From: Actinomycetes bacterium
GTDB taxonomy: Bacteria > Actinomycetota > Actinomycetes > Actinomycetales > Demequinaceae
Reading direction: 5' to 3'
Length of the DNA stretch: 7,768 nucleotides
Assembly (NCBI GenBank): GCA_023428185.1
Contig: JAEYYZ010000198.1
Coordinates: 1 to 7,768 of the forward strand
Positions 1 through 6,531 of this stretch are shown here, one piece after another. The notes beneath the pieces were generated by a model. That model made no database searches, was not told the DNA's origin, and saw only the letters and a program-made list of their open reading frames with translations. Position numbers and translations under genes: made by a program. Position 1 is the first letter of the stretch. Each line of letters starts with the position of its first letter.

Positions 1-524
1 ACGTGGCTGACACCTGACTTCACCGCAGCAATGAAGTCCCGCAATGCTCGCCGGTCATAGGACTCGGGGAATCCTTTGCGGTCCATGAGACCGCGGCGTT
101 CGAGTTCAGCATTGGGAAGCAAGAAGCCATCCGTGGTGATCAGTTCCACGTGAGGGGAGCCGGGCCAGCGCGCCATGAGTTCACGGAGCACGCGGGCGCT
201 CGTGGACTTCCCTACCGCTACAGACCCTGCAATGCCGATGACAAAGGGTGTGCGTAACGCACGCTCGCCTAGAAACTCGCTCGTAGCCCGGTGCAGAGCA
301 CCCGTGGCTTCGGAGTACAGATCCAACAGCCGTGATAGCGGCCGGTAGATCTGATCCACTTCGGTCACGTCAATCGGGTCGCCTAAACCCCGCACCCGCG
401 CAATGTCCTCTTCAGTGAGCGGCAAAGGCGTGGCATCGGCCAATGCCGACCACTCCTGACGGGTGAGTGTGACAAAGGGGCTGTCAGGGGAGGTAGCGAA
501 AGTCACCGTCTCATTGTGGCCCAT
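1..524 (-). CDS. coaA: Type I pantothenate kinase, 5' portion (cut by window edge)
   Basis: Pantothenate kinase phosphorylates pantothenate with ATP in the cytoplasm, the first and usually rate-limiting step of CoA synthesis. Reading the minus strand from the ATG at 524 gives 174 open codons that run off position 1. An early SPFVTLTRQEW stretch (residues 15-25) is typical of bacterial type I CoaA. A Walker A P-loop, GSVAVGKST, lies at residues 100-108, followed by ITTDGFLLPN (129-138) and the MDRKGFPESYD block (147-157), both CoaA hallmarks. Known family members are about 310-320 residues, so a little over half is present; the C-terminal part lies outside the window. I see no Shine-Dalgarno sequence before this ATG. 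The gene is divergent from glmS with only 23 bp between the start codons. Feedback inhibition by CoA is known for the family but cannot be judged here. The assignment is very secure; the exact start is slightly less so. Confidence 0.95.
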   Translation of the reverse strand, partial: MGHNETVTFATSPDSPFVTLTRQEWSALADATPLPLTEEDIARVRGLGDPIDVTEVDQIYRPLSRLLDLYSEATGALHRATSEFLGERALRTPFVIGIAGSVAVGKSTSARVLRELMARWPGSPHVELITTDGFLLPNAELERRGLMDRKGFPESYDRRALRDFIAAVKSGVSH

Positions 525-534
525 GCGCGGCAAC

Positions 535-540
535 TAGACT
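535..540 (+). promoter_or_regulatory. Candidate -10 element of glmS (leaderless transcript)
   Basis: TAGACT fits the actinobacterial -10 pattern TANNNT and ends 7 nt before the glmS ATG at 548. A transcript from it would start at or next to the A of the ATG, so the mRNA would be leaderless. This agrees with the absence of any Shine-Dalgarno sequence ahead of glmS. The only -35-like match is a weak TTGTGG at 514-519 with a short 15-nt spacer, inside the coaA coding region. This is inferred from pattern and spacing only. Confidence 0.45.
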
Positions 541-547
541 CTTGCCC

Positions 548-2413
548 ATGTGTGGAATCGTGGGTTACGTAGGTTCAGGGGACGCTAGCGCGCGTCCCGG
601 TGGTGTGGTGATGGGTGGCCTTGAGCGGCTCGAGTACCGCGGGTATGACTCCGCGGGCATTGCAGTGGTGACGCCGGATGCCAAGCGTCTCGCAGTTTCC
701 AAGAAGGCCGGCAAACTTGTGAACCTCGCCAAGGAGCTCAGCGAGCACCCGTTGCCTGCAGGCACCGCCGCGATCGGACACACTCGCTGGGCCACGCATG
801 GTTCACCCACGGACGTCAACGCTCACCCGCATCTGTCCGCGGGGGGCCGCATCGCGATCATCCACAACGGCATCATCGAGAACTTTGCCGCTTTGCGAAA
901 GCAACTCTCCAGCGAAGGTGTGGAGTTCCTTTCCGAGACCGACACTGAGGTGGCAGGGCACCTGCTGGCACGTGAGGTTGACAGTGGGTTGAGCCTGCCC
1001 GATGCCATGCGTTCGGTAGCGCGGCAGTTGGACGGTGCTTTCACTCTTCTTGCAGTGGATGCTCAAGAGCCTCATGTGGTGGTGGGTACTCGTCGTAACT
1101 CGCCCCTCGTGGTGGGGCTTGGAGATGGCGAGAACTTCTTGGGTTCTGACGTGGTGGCCTTCATTGAGCACACCCGCACTGCCCTGGAGTTAGGTCAAGA
1201 CGAGGTTGTCACCATTACGCCTCAAGGTGTCACAGTCACAGACCTTGACGGCAACGTGGTGGAGCGGGAGCCGTACACCGTGACGTGGGACGCCACTGCA
1301 GCGCAAAAGGGCGGCTTTGCCACGTTCATGGACAAGGAAATCCACGACCAACCTGCTGCCGTGGCCGACACCCTTCGGGGCCGCATCGATGATCAAGGCA
1401 AGCTCACTCTCGACGAAGGCATCATTGACCCCACCGTGCTCGCCGCTGTGGACAAGATCATTGTGATCGCGTGTGGAACGTCGTCGTACGCGGGTCTCGT
1501 GGCGAAGTATGCGATTGAGCACTGGTGCCGCATCCCGGTAGAGGTCGAGTACTCCCACGAGTTCCGCTACCGCGATCCCGTGGTGAACGTGCGCACGTTG
1601 GTGGTGGCCATCAGCCAATCCGGCGAGACCATGGACACCATCATGGCGGTGCGTCACGCCCAACAGCAGGGCGCCCCTGTAGTGGGCATCGTCAATGTCC
1701 AAGGCTCCACCATTGCCAGGGAAGCCGATGCCGTGCTCTACACGCGCGCAGGCCCGGAGATCGCGGTGGCATCCACCAAGGCCTTCTTGGCGCAGATCAC
1801 CGCAACGTACCTGCTCGGCATCTACATGGCGCAACTGCGGGGCAACAAGTTCCCCGACGAAATCGCCTCCCTGCTTCACGAACTGGATGAATTGCCAGCC
1901 AAGATCCAGTTGATCCTGGATACGAGCGAACCGATTCGCCAACTCGCGCAAGACCTTGCGGACACTCAAACCGTGCTCTTCTTGGGACGTCACGTGGGCT
2001 ACCCGGTGGCTCTCGAAGGTGCGCTCAAACTCAAGGAACTCGCGTACATTCACGCGGAGGGTTTCGCGGCCGGTGAACTCAAGCACGGTCCCATTGCGTT
2101 GATTGAAGAGGGCCAGCCTGTAGTGGTGATTCTCCCCAGCCCGCGCGGCCGTGAATCGCTGCACTCCAAGGTGGTGTCGAACATTCAAGAGGTGCGTGCG
2201 CGGGGGGCGCGGACCATCGTGATCGCCGAGGAAGGCGACGAGGAAGCCGACAACTACGCCGAGGTAGTGATCCGTGTGCCTCAAGCGCCCACGTTGATGA
2301 TGCCGCTGCTCACGGTGGTGCCGTTGCAGATCTTTGCGCACGACCTCGCCACCGCTAAAGGCTACGACGTTGACCAGCCGCGTAACCTCGCCAAGTCGGT
2401 GACGGTGGAGTAG
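548..2413 (+). CDS. glmS: Glutamine--fructose-6-phosphate aminotransferase (isomerizing)
   Basis: GlmS makes glucosamine-6-phosphate from fructose-6-phosphate and glutamine, the entry step to UDP-GlcNAc and peptidoglycan. The product is 621 aa, the usual length. The N-terminal class II glutamine amidotransferase domain (about 1-240) has the nucleophile Cys2, exposed after Met removal, plus HTRWATHG (78-85), HNGIIEN (106-112) and SETDTE (129-134). FMDKEIHDQP (260-269) leads into two SIS sugar-isomerase domains, with ACGTSSYAG (308-316), SQSGET (356-361) and ELKHGPIAL (510-518). The classic C-terminus PRNLAKSVTVE closes the protein. ATG 548 is chosen over the in-frame TTG at 542 because the catalytic cysteine must become residue 1. 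There is no room for a leader riboswitch or a glmS ribozyme. The gene probably heads the operon, and its stop codon overlaps acpS by 1 nt. Confidence 0.98.
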   Translation: MCGIVGYVGSGDASARPGGVVMGGLERLEYRGYDSAGIAVVTPDAKRLAVSKKAGKLVNLAKELSEHPLPAGTAAIGHTRWATHGSPTDVNAHPHLSAGGRIAIIHNGIIENFAALRKQLSSEGVEFLSETDTEVAGHLLAREVDSGLSLPDAMRSVARQLDGAFTLLAVDAQEPHVVVGTRRNSPLVVGLGDGENFLGSDVVAFIEHTRTALELGQDEVVTITPQGVTVTDLDGNVVEREPYTVTWDATAAQKGGFATFMDKEIHDQPAAVADTLRGRIDDQGKLTLDEGIIDPTVLAAVDKIIVIACGTSSYAGLVAKYAIEHWCRIPVEVEYSHEFRYRDPVVNVRTLVVAISQSGETMDTIMAVRHAQQQGAPVVGIVNVQGSTIAREADAVLYTRAGPEIAVASTKAFLAQITATYLLGIYMAQLRGNKFPDEIASLLHELDELPAKIQLILDTSEPIRQLAQDLADTQTVLFLGRHVGYPVALEGALKLKELAYIHAEGFAAGELKHGPIALIEEGQPVVVILPSPRGRESLHSKVVSNIQEVRARGARTIVIAEEGDEEADNYAEVVIRVPQAPTLMMPLLTVVPLQIFAHDLATAKGYDVDQPRNLAKSVTVE

Positions 2414-2769
2414 TGGCCATCCTTGGCTTGGGCATCGACGTCGTGGCGCTTGACCGCTTCGACCAGACGCTCGACCGCACGCCTGGGTTCTTGGAGAAGG
2501 TCTTCACGCCGGCGGAGAGGGAGTTGGGTCGTAGAAGTTTGGCCGCTCGCTGGGCGGCCAAGGAGGCACTGGCCAAGGCTTTGGGTGCCCCTGCAGGACT
2601 CGCGTGGCACGATGCGGAGATTGTGCGCGGAGCCGACGGCGCTCCCCAACTGGCGATTCGCGGAACTGTCGCGGCTCGCGCCGCGGCGCTCGGCATTGTC
2701 ACGTTGCACCTATCGATGTCGCACGATGCCGGAGTCGCGTCGGCCGTAGTGGTGGCGGAGGGCGCATGA
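2413..2769 (+). CDS. acpS: Holo-[acyl-carrier-protein] synthase
   Basis: AcpS moves the 4'-phosphopantetheine arm from CoA to a serine of apo acyl carrier protein, activating it for fatty-acid synthesis in the cytoplasm. The product is 118 aa, normal for the single-domain trimeric AcpS type. It starts with the conserved LGLGIDVV segment, in which D9 matches a Mg2+ ligand of the family. VFTPAERE follows (30-37), then the signature W47-A-A-K50-E51-A-L-A-K55, with E51 as the second metal ligand. MSHDAGVASAVVV (102-114) forms the last strand. The GTG start shares its G with the glmS stop (TAGTG), pointing to translational re-initiation; a GGAG at 2407-2410 lies unusually close to it. The end overlaps alr by 4 nt. 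The product consumes CoA, whose synthesis starts with the divergent coaA. Confidence 0.95.
   Translation: MAILGLGIDVVALDRFDQTLDRTPGFLEKVFTPAERELGRRSLAARWAAKEALAKALGAPAGLAWHDAEIVRGADGAPQLAIRGTVAARAAALGIVTLHLSMSHDAGVASAVVVAEGA
2757..2762 (+). promoter_or_regulatory. Ribosome binding site of alr
   Basis: GGAGGG lies within the last codons of acpS, 3 nt before the ATG at 2766. It supports that start over the longer open frame upstream, although the spacer is shorter than ideal, so coupling to acpS translation probably contributes. Confidence 0.5.
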
Positions 2770-3872
2770 GCTACGTGCGAGTAGAGATCGACCACAGCGC
2801 CATCACGCGCAATGTACAGAACTTGAGCGCACGCACTGACGCGGCCGTGATGGCGGTGGTCAAAGCCGACGCTTACGGCCACGGCTTGGTAGGTGCGGCG
2901 CACGCAGCGCGTGCTGGGGGAGCGTCGTGGTTGGGAGTGGCCCAGCCTCATGAGGCGCTCGCGTTGCGTGAAGGCGGTGACTCGGGCCGCATCCTCACGT
3001 GGCTCTACGGGGCGGAAGTGCCAACGGCCGCATTGATCGCGGCAGGAGTGGATGTCTCGGCATCGTCGCTCGATGTTCTCGATGCGCTCGTAGCCGGTGC
3101 CCGGGCGGCTGGTTCTGTGGCTCGCGTGCACTTGTGCGTGGATACGGGGCTTGCGCGTGAGGGCGCACCGCTTGACGTGTTTGGCGAGTTAGTAGAGGCT
3201 GCCGTGGCGGCCCAGCAGGCGGGCTCCATCACGGTGGTGGGAGTGTGGTCTCACTTGGCATGGGCCGATGCCCCAGGTCACCCCACCATCGACACTCAGG
3301 CGTCGGTATTCCGTGAAGCTGTGGCGATCGCAGAGCACGCGGGGTTGACGCTTGAGGTGCGGCACTTGGCAAACTCTGCGTGCACGCTCACCCGCCCTGA
3401 CCTCCACTTTGACTTGGTGCGGCCCGGCATCGCGGTCTACGGCTTGCCTCCCGTGGAAGACCCTGAGGGTGCTGACTTTGGGCTTGAGCCCGCCATGCGG
3501 GTGTCGAGTTCGCTGATCCTCACCAAGCGGGTGCCAGCGGGCCAAGGCGTCAGTTATGGCCACGATTATGTGACCACAGTGGAAACCACTCTGGGTCTAG
3601 TGAGTGCCGGCTACGCGGATGGGGTGTTCCGCAGCGCAGGCAACACCGCGCAGGTTGCGATCCGCGGCAAGCGGTACACCATTGCAGGCCGAGTATGCAT
3701 GGACCAATTTGTGGTGGACCTTGGACCGGAAACGGAGTGCACCGCGGGCGACGAGGTAGTACTCATCGGTCCCAGCGGACCCACTGCCACGGATTGGGCT
3801 CGGGCTGTGGACACCATCAATTACGAGGTGGTGTGCAGGTTCGGTGGGCTCAAGCCCAAGGCAACGCTGTGA
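2766..3872 (+). CDS. alr: Alanine racemase
   Basis: Alr is a PLP enzyme that interconverts L- and D-alanine, supplying D-Ala for peptidoglycan. The product is 368 aa, typical for the family. The PLP lysine K33 sits in VVKADAYGHG (31-40) of the N-terminal TIM barrel. HLANSA (200-205) provides cofactor contacts. The second catalytic base is probably Y264 in GVSYGHDYV (261-269), followed by AGYADG (281-286), RVCMDQFVVDLG (309-320) and the C-terminal INYEVVCR (351-358). The ATG at 2766 overlaps the acpS stop as ATGA and begins the normal MSYVRVEIDHSAI N-terminus; the frame stays open upstream to 2604, but that stretch is out-of-frame acpS. Oddity: in HLCVDTGLAREG (122-133) a cysteine, C124, stands where many family members carry a carbamylated lysine. 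The stop overlaps tsaE by 4 nt. Confidence 0.97.
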   Translation: MSYVRVEIDHSAITRNVQNLSARTDAAVMAVVKADAYGHGLVGAAHAARAGGASWLGVAQPHEALALREGGDSGRILTWLYGAEVPTAALIAAGVDVSASSLDVLDALVAGARAAGSVARVHLCVDTGLAREGAPLDVFGELVEAAVAAQQAGSITVVGVWSHLAWADAPGHPTIDTQASVFREAVAIAEHAGLTLEVRHLANSACTLTRPDLHFDLVRPGIAVYGLPPVEDPEGADFGLEPAMRVSSSLILTKRVPAGQGVSYGHDYVTTVETTLGLVSAGYADGVFRSAGNTAQVAIRGKRYTIAGRVCMDQFVVDLGPETECTAGDEVVLIGPSGPTATDWARAVDTINYEVVCRFGGLKPKATL

Positions 3873-4390
3873 AAGCCAGACTCGACGTCAGCACCGGTGA
3901 CGAGATGCGCGAACTTGGCGCACAGCTCGCCACGCACATGCGCGCAGGAGACCTCGTGCTTCTCACAGGACCGCTCGGTGCTGGCAAGACCACACTTGCC
4001 CAGGGCATCGGCGCAGGTTTGCGTGTGCGCGGACCTATTGCCAGCCCCACCTTCATCATTGCGCGGGCTCATCCCAGCGAAGTGGACGGCCCTGACCTGG
4101 TGCACGTGGACGCGTACAGGCTCACCTCCCTTGATGAACTGGACCACCTCGACCTTGACTCTTCCCTTGAGGAGGCAGTGACGCTCGTGGAATGGGGCGA
4201 AGGCAAGGCGGAGGCGCTCGCGGACAATCGGCTGGAGATTGTCATTGACAGGGATCGTGGCGGTGAGTTTGATCCCCAAGCGCCCGATGCCGGTACCAGG
4301 ACGGTGACCATTACCGGCCACGGAGAGCGTTGGGCTACAGTGCACCCGCACCTAGAGCTCCAAGGGGACCCGCGTGATTCTGGCCATTGA
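3869..4390 (+). CDS. tsaE: tRNA t6A biosynthesis ATPase TsaE
   Basis: TsaE is the small P-loop ATPase that works with TsaB and TsaD to complete the cycle making N6-threonylcarbamoyladenosine at position 37 of ANN-decoding tRNAs. The product is 173 aa. It has Walker A GPLGAGKTT (34-42), SPTF (59-62), the family motif HVDAYRL (79-85) and a Walker B-like VTLVEWGE (104-111). The GTG at 3869 overlaps the alr stop (GTGA). It is preferred to the ATG at 3905 because the conserved N-terminal strand begins before that ATG, and a weak AAGG (3858-3861) precedes it. The frame is open further upstream, but only as a shadow of alr. The last 20 or so residues extend past the conserved fold, and the gene end overlaps tsaB by 17 nt while also carrying the tsaB ribosome binding site. 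Confidence 0.95.
   Translation: MKARLDVSTGDEMRELGAQLATHMRAGDLVLLTGPLGAGKTTLAQGIGAGLRVRGPIASPTFIIARAHPSEVDGPDLVHVDAYRLTSLDELDHLDLDSSLEEAVTLVEWGEGKAEALADNRLEIVIDRDRGGEFDPQAPDAGTRTVTITGHGERWATVHPHLELQGDPRDSGH
4362..4368 (+). promoter_or_regulatory. Ribosome binding site of tsaB
   Basis: AAGGGGA lies inside the tsaE coding region, 5 nt before the GTG at 4374. It fixes the tsaB start, which would otherwise be uncertain because the gene begins with GTG and overlaps tsaE by 17 nt. Confidence 0.6.
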
Positions 4391-4991
4391 CACTTCCGCT
4401 GCCATCAGTGTGGCGCTCGTGGACGGCGGCACGCCATCGAGTCCCAGCCGGGTGGTGGCCTTCCGCTCCGAGTTTGCCCCCAGGGGTCATGCCGAACTTC
4501 TTGCTGGTCTGGTGCGCGAGGTCCTCACCGAAGGGGGCGTCAGCACCCCTGAGCGCGTGGTGGTGGGTACAGGGCCAGCGCCATTCACCGGCCTCCGGGT
4601 AGGGCTCGTGACCGCGCGTACCTTGGCGTACGCATGGAACGTGCCGGTTGACGGGGTGTGTTCATTGGACGCAGTGGGCTACCGGCACGGAGGCACGTGC
4701 ACAGTGGTGGGAGATGCCCGGCGCCGCGAGGTTTACTGGGCACGGTATGTGGACGGCGCACGCGTGGCCGGGCCGGACGTCAGCGCGCCCGCCGACGTCC
4801 CCGTGGAGGGTGACGTGCTCGGCCGGGGTGCCGTGTTGTACCCGGAAGCGTTTCCCGATGCCACGCTGACTGACCCTCACCCTGCGGACCTGGTGGCGGT
4901 GGCTGACCTAGCCAGGGCATCGGGCATCACAGTGCTTCCCGCAGAGCCCTTGTACCTACGCAGGCCCGATGTTCACGGAGCTGCCTCATGA
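4374..4991 (+). CDS. tsaB: tRNA t6A biosynthesis protein TsaB
   Basis: TsaB is the catalytically inactive ASKHA-fold partner that dimerises with TsaD in the t6A37 complex. The product is 205 aa, in the usual range. The N-terminal MILAIDTSAAISVAL (1-15) is the expected first strand pair. RGHAELLAGLVREVL (37-51) and the diagnostic GTGPAPFTGLRVGLVTAR (65-82) follow, then VDGVCSLDAVGY (92-103) and DARRREVYWARY (114-125). The C-terminal PLYLRRPDV (192-200) is also typical. The start is GTG 4374, supported by the RBS and by the family N-terminus. The end overlaps rimI as ATGA. In some actinobacteria TsaB and RimI are annotated as one fused protein; here they are separate but coupled. Confidence 0.95.
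   Translation: MILAIDTSAAISVALVDGGTPSSPSRVVAFRSEFAPRGHAELLAGLVREVLTEGGVSTPERVVVGTGPAPFTGLRVGLVTARTLAYAWNVPVDGVCSLDAVGYRHGGTCTVVGDARRREVYWARYVDGARVAGPDVSAPADVPVEGDVLGRGAVLYPEAFPDATLTDPHPADLVAVADLARASGITVLPAEPLYLRRPDVHGAAS
4977..4980 (+). promoter_or_regulatory. Ribosome binding site of rimI
   Basis: GGAG in the last codons of tsaB sits 7 nt before the ATG at 4988, a normal spacing that supports this start and the ATGA overlap. Confidence 0.5.
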
Positions 4992-5479
4992 ACCGCGCCG
5001 TGGTGTTGCGGGACCTTGAGAAAGAGGATCTCGAGTGGGTGGCGCAACAGGAGCAGCTCATTTTTGGTCCTGCCGCGTGGTCTGCCGAACTGATCCGCGA
5101 GGACTTCACCTATGGGTTGAAGCGCTACCGCGGCGCCGAGCGCAACGGTGAACTCGCGGGATACGCGATCTACGGTTTTGACGGCGACGCCTTCCACCTC
5201 ATGAACCTTGCGGTGACGCCCGATGCGCGCAGGGCCGGGATTGGTAGGGCCCTCCTGGAAGACTTCTTGGCTGAGGCCGCGCGCGTGGGTGCGCACGCGG
5301 CGTGGCTTGAGGTTGCTGTCACTAACGCTCCCGCTCTGGCCTTGTATCGAGACTTTGGCTTTCACGATGTACGTGTGCGCAAGCGGTACTACCAACCCGG
5401 AGATATCGACGCCGTGGTCATGAAGCGCGCAGTGGGAGCGGTTCAGCCTCACGCCGTAGGACAGGATGCCTCGCGATGA
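4988..5479 (+). CDS. rimI: Ribosomal protein bS18-alanine N-acetyltransferase (GNAT family)
   Basis: RimI moves an acetyl group from acetyl-CoA to protein N-termini, classically Ala1 of ribosomal protein S18. The product is 163 aa. It is a single GNAT domain: LEWVAQQEQLIFGPAAWS (15-32) matches the RimI N-terminus, and LAVTPDARRAGIGRALL (74-90) is motif A with the RRAGIG acetyl-CoA pyrophosphate loop (81-86). WLEVAVTN (106-113) holds E108, the position of the general base, and ALYRDFGF (118-125) holds Y120, the likely general acid. KRYYQPGDIDAVVMKR (132-147) closes the fold. Residues 148-163 form a tail with no recognisable motif, reading into the tsaD start. ATGA overlaps join it to both tsaB and tsaD. 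RimI specificity outside enterobacteria is less certain, so other N-terminal targets are possible. Confidence 0.92.
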   Translation: MNRAVVLRDLEKEDLEWVAQQEQLIFGPAAWSAELIREDFTYGLKRYRGAERNGELAGYAIYGFDGDAFHLMNLAVTPDARRAGIGRALLEDFLAEAARVGAHAAWLEVAVTNAPALALYRDFGFHDVRVRKRYYQPGDIDAVVMKRAVGAVQPHAVGQDASR

Positions 5480-6531
5480 CGCCACAACACAGTGAGCCGC
5501 TGGTTCTGGGTATTGAGAGCACCTGCGACGAGACGGGCGTGGCCTTGGTGCGAGGCACCGAGTTGCTTGCGGACGTGGTGGCCTCATCCATGGATGAGCA
5601 TGCCCGGTTTGGTGGGATCGTGCCTGAGGTGGCTTCCCGGGCACATCTCGAGTCCTTTGTGCCCACTCTCGAAGCCGCTCTGAACAAGGCGGAGGTGTCT
5701 CTCGACCACGTCGATGCCATCGCAGTGGCATCGGGGCCGGGACTGGTGGGCTCGCTCACCGTGGGCGTTGCCGCAGCCAAGGCTCTGTCTGTTGCGCTCG
5801 GCAAGCCGCTCTACGGGGTCAACCATGTCATCGGCCATGCCGTGGTGGATGAATTGGTGCACGGACCCTTGCCAAAGCGCTCATTAGGCCTCGTAGTTTC
5901 GGGCGGGCACACGTCGTTGCTCCTCTTGAACGATGCCGCTACCGACGTCACCGAACTGGGGCACACGTTGGACGACGCCGCAGGCGAGGCCTTTGACAAG
6001 GTCGGCCGCATCCTTGGTCTGCCGTACCCAGGCGGTCCGCACGTGGACCGTCTGGCGCGAGAAGGCGACCCCAACGCCATTGCGTTCCCGCGTGCATTGA
6101 CGGCCCCCAAAGACCGTGACAAGTACGCCTACGACTTCTCGTTCTCGGGGCTCAAGACTGCGGTGGCCAGGTGGATTGAAGCGTGTGAGGACTCCGGGCG
6201 CGAAGTGCCTGCAGCCGATGTCGCGGCAAGCTTTGCGGCAGCCGTGGCGGATGTCTTGGTTGCCAAGACGCTGCGCGCGTGCGAAGACTTTGGCGTGGAC
6301 ACCGTGGTGATTGGCGGCGGGTTCAGCGCCAACAGCCAATTGCGCGAGCTTGCGATGGAGCGGGGAGCGCAAGCTGGGATCGATGTGCGCATTCCACCGA
6401 TTCGCTACTGCACTGACAATGGCGCGATGATTGCAGCGCTGGGATCTGCCGTGGTGCGAGCGGGCGTCAAGCCCGGCTCTTTGGCTTTGGGGGTTGACTC
6501 CTCAATGCCTCTCAGTACCATCTCGGTATGA
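5476..6531 (+). CDS. tsaD: tRNA N6-adenosine threonylcarbamoyltransferase TsaD
   Basis: TsaD (Kae1/Gcp/YgjD family) transfers the threonylcarbamoyl group from TC-AMP to A37 of tRNA. The product is 351 aa, a normal length. It opens with LGIESTCDETGVAL (11-24) and has GGIVPEVASRAH (46-57), ASGPGLVGSLTVG (85-97) and NHVIGHAVVDEL (116-127), where H117 and H121 are the probable metal ligands. SGGHTSLLLL (142-151), DDAAGEAFDKVGR (166-178), FSFSGLKTAV (221-230) and GGGFSANSQLR (280-290) follow, then CTDNGAMIA (312-320) with the third ligand D314. All key positions appear intact. The ATG at 5476 overlaps the rimI stop, with AGGA at 5463-5466 as a possible RBS. TsaC/Sua5, which makes TC-AMP, is not in this window. 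The end overlaps the GH3 gene by 4 nt. Confidence 0.97.
   Translation: MTPQHSEPLVLGIESTCDETGVALVRGTELLADVVASSMDEHARFGGIVPEVASRAHLESFVPTLEAALNKAEVSLDHVDAIAVASGPGLVGSLTVGVAAAKALSVALGKPLYGVNHVIGHAVVDELVHGPLPKRSLGLVVSGGHTSLLLLNDAATDVTELGHTLDDAAGEAFDKVGRILGLPYPGGPHVDRLAREGDPNAIAFPRALTAPKDRDKYAYDFSFSGLKTAVARWIEACEDSGREVPAADVAASFAAAVADVLVAKTLRACEDFGVDTVVIGGGFSANSQLRELAMERGAQAGIDVRIPPIRYCTDNGAMIAALGSAVVRAGVKPGSLALGVDSSMPLSTISV

Noticed and set aside
116..127. NHVIGH in TsaD (residues 116-121) lacking the Glu seen in NH-x-E-GH of many bacterial homologues, as a possible loss of function
   Set aside because: Both metal-binding histidines are kept and actinobacterial TsaD proteins often vary between them, so this is clade variation. 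Residue numbers, not bases, are given as the span.
542..547. Two extra N-terminal codons of glmS from an in-frame TTG start
   Set aside because: GlmS needs its catalytic cysteine directly after the initiator Met, so ATG 548 is the only sensible start.
541..547. glmS ribozyme or amino-sugar riboswitch in the glmS leader
   Set aside because: The intergenic space is only 23 bp and the transcript may be leaderless, so there is no room for such an element.
1190..2341. Long open frame (383 codons) antisense to glmS
   Set aside because: It is rich in Arg, His and Gly with no recognisable motif and mirrors glmS codons on the opposite strand; long antisense frames are expected in GC-rich genes.
2604..2765. 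Upstream extension of the alr reading frame
   Set aside because: This stretch overlaps acpS out of frame, is Arg/Ser/Cys-rich, and precedes the normal alanine racemase N-terminus at 2766, which has its own RBS.
3695..3868. Upstream extension of the tsaE reading frame
   Set aside because: It reads alr coding sequence in another frame, and the composition is unlike a real protein; GTG 3869 gives the standard TsaE N-terminus.
4973..5731. Open frame of 252 codons on the minus strand across rimI and the start of tsaD
   Set aside because: No motif is recognisable, it is Arg/Pro/His-rich, and it lies opposite two well-supported genes.
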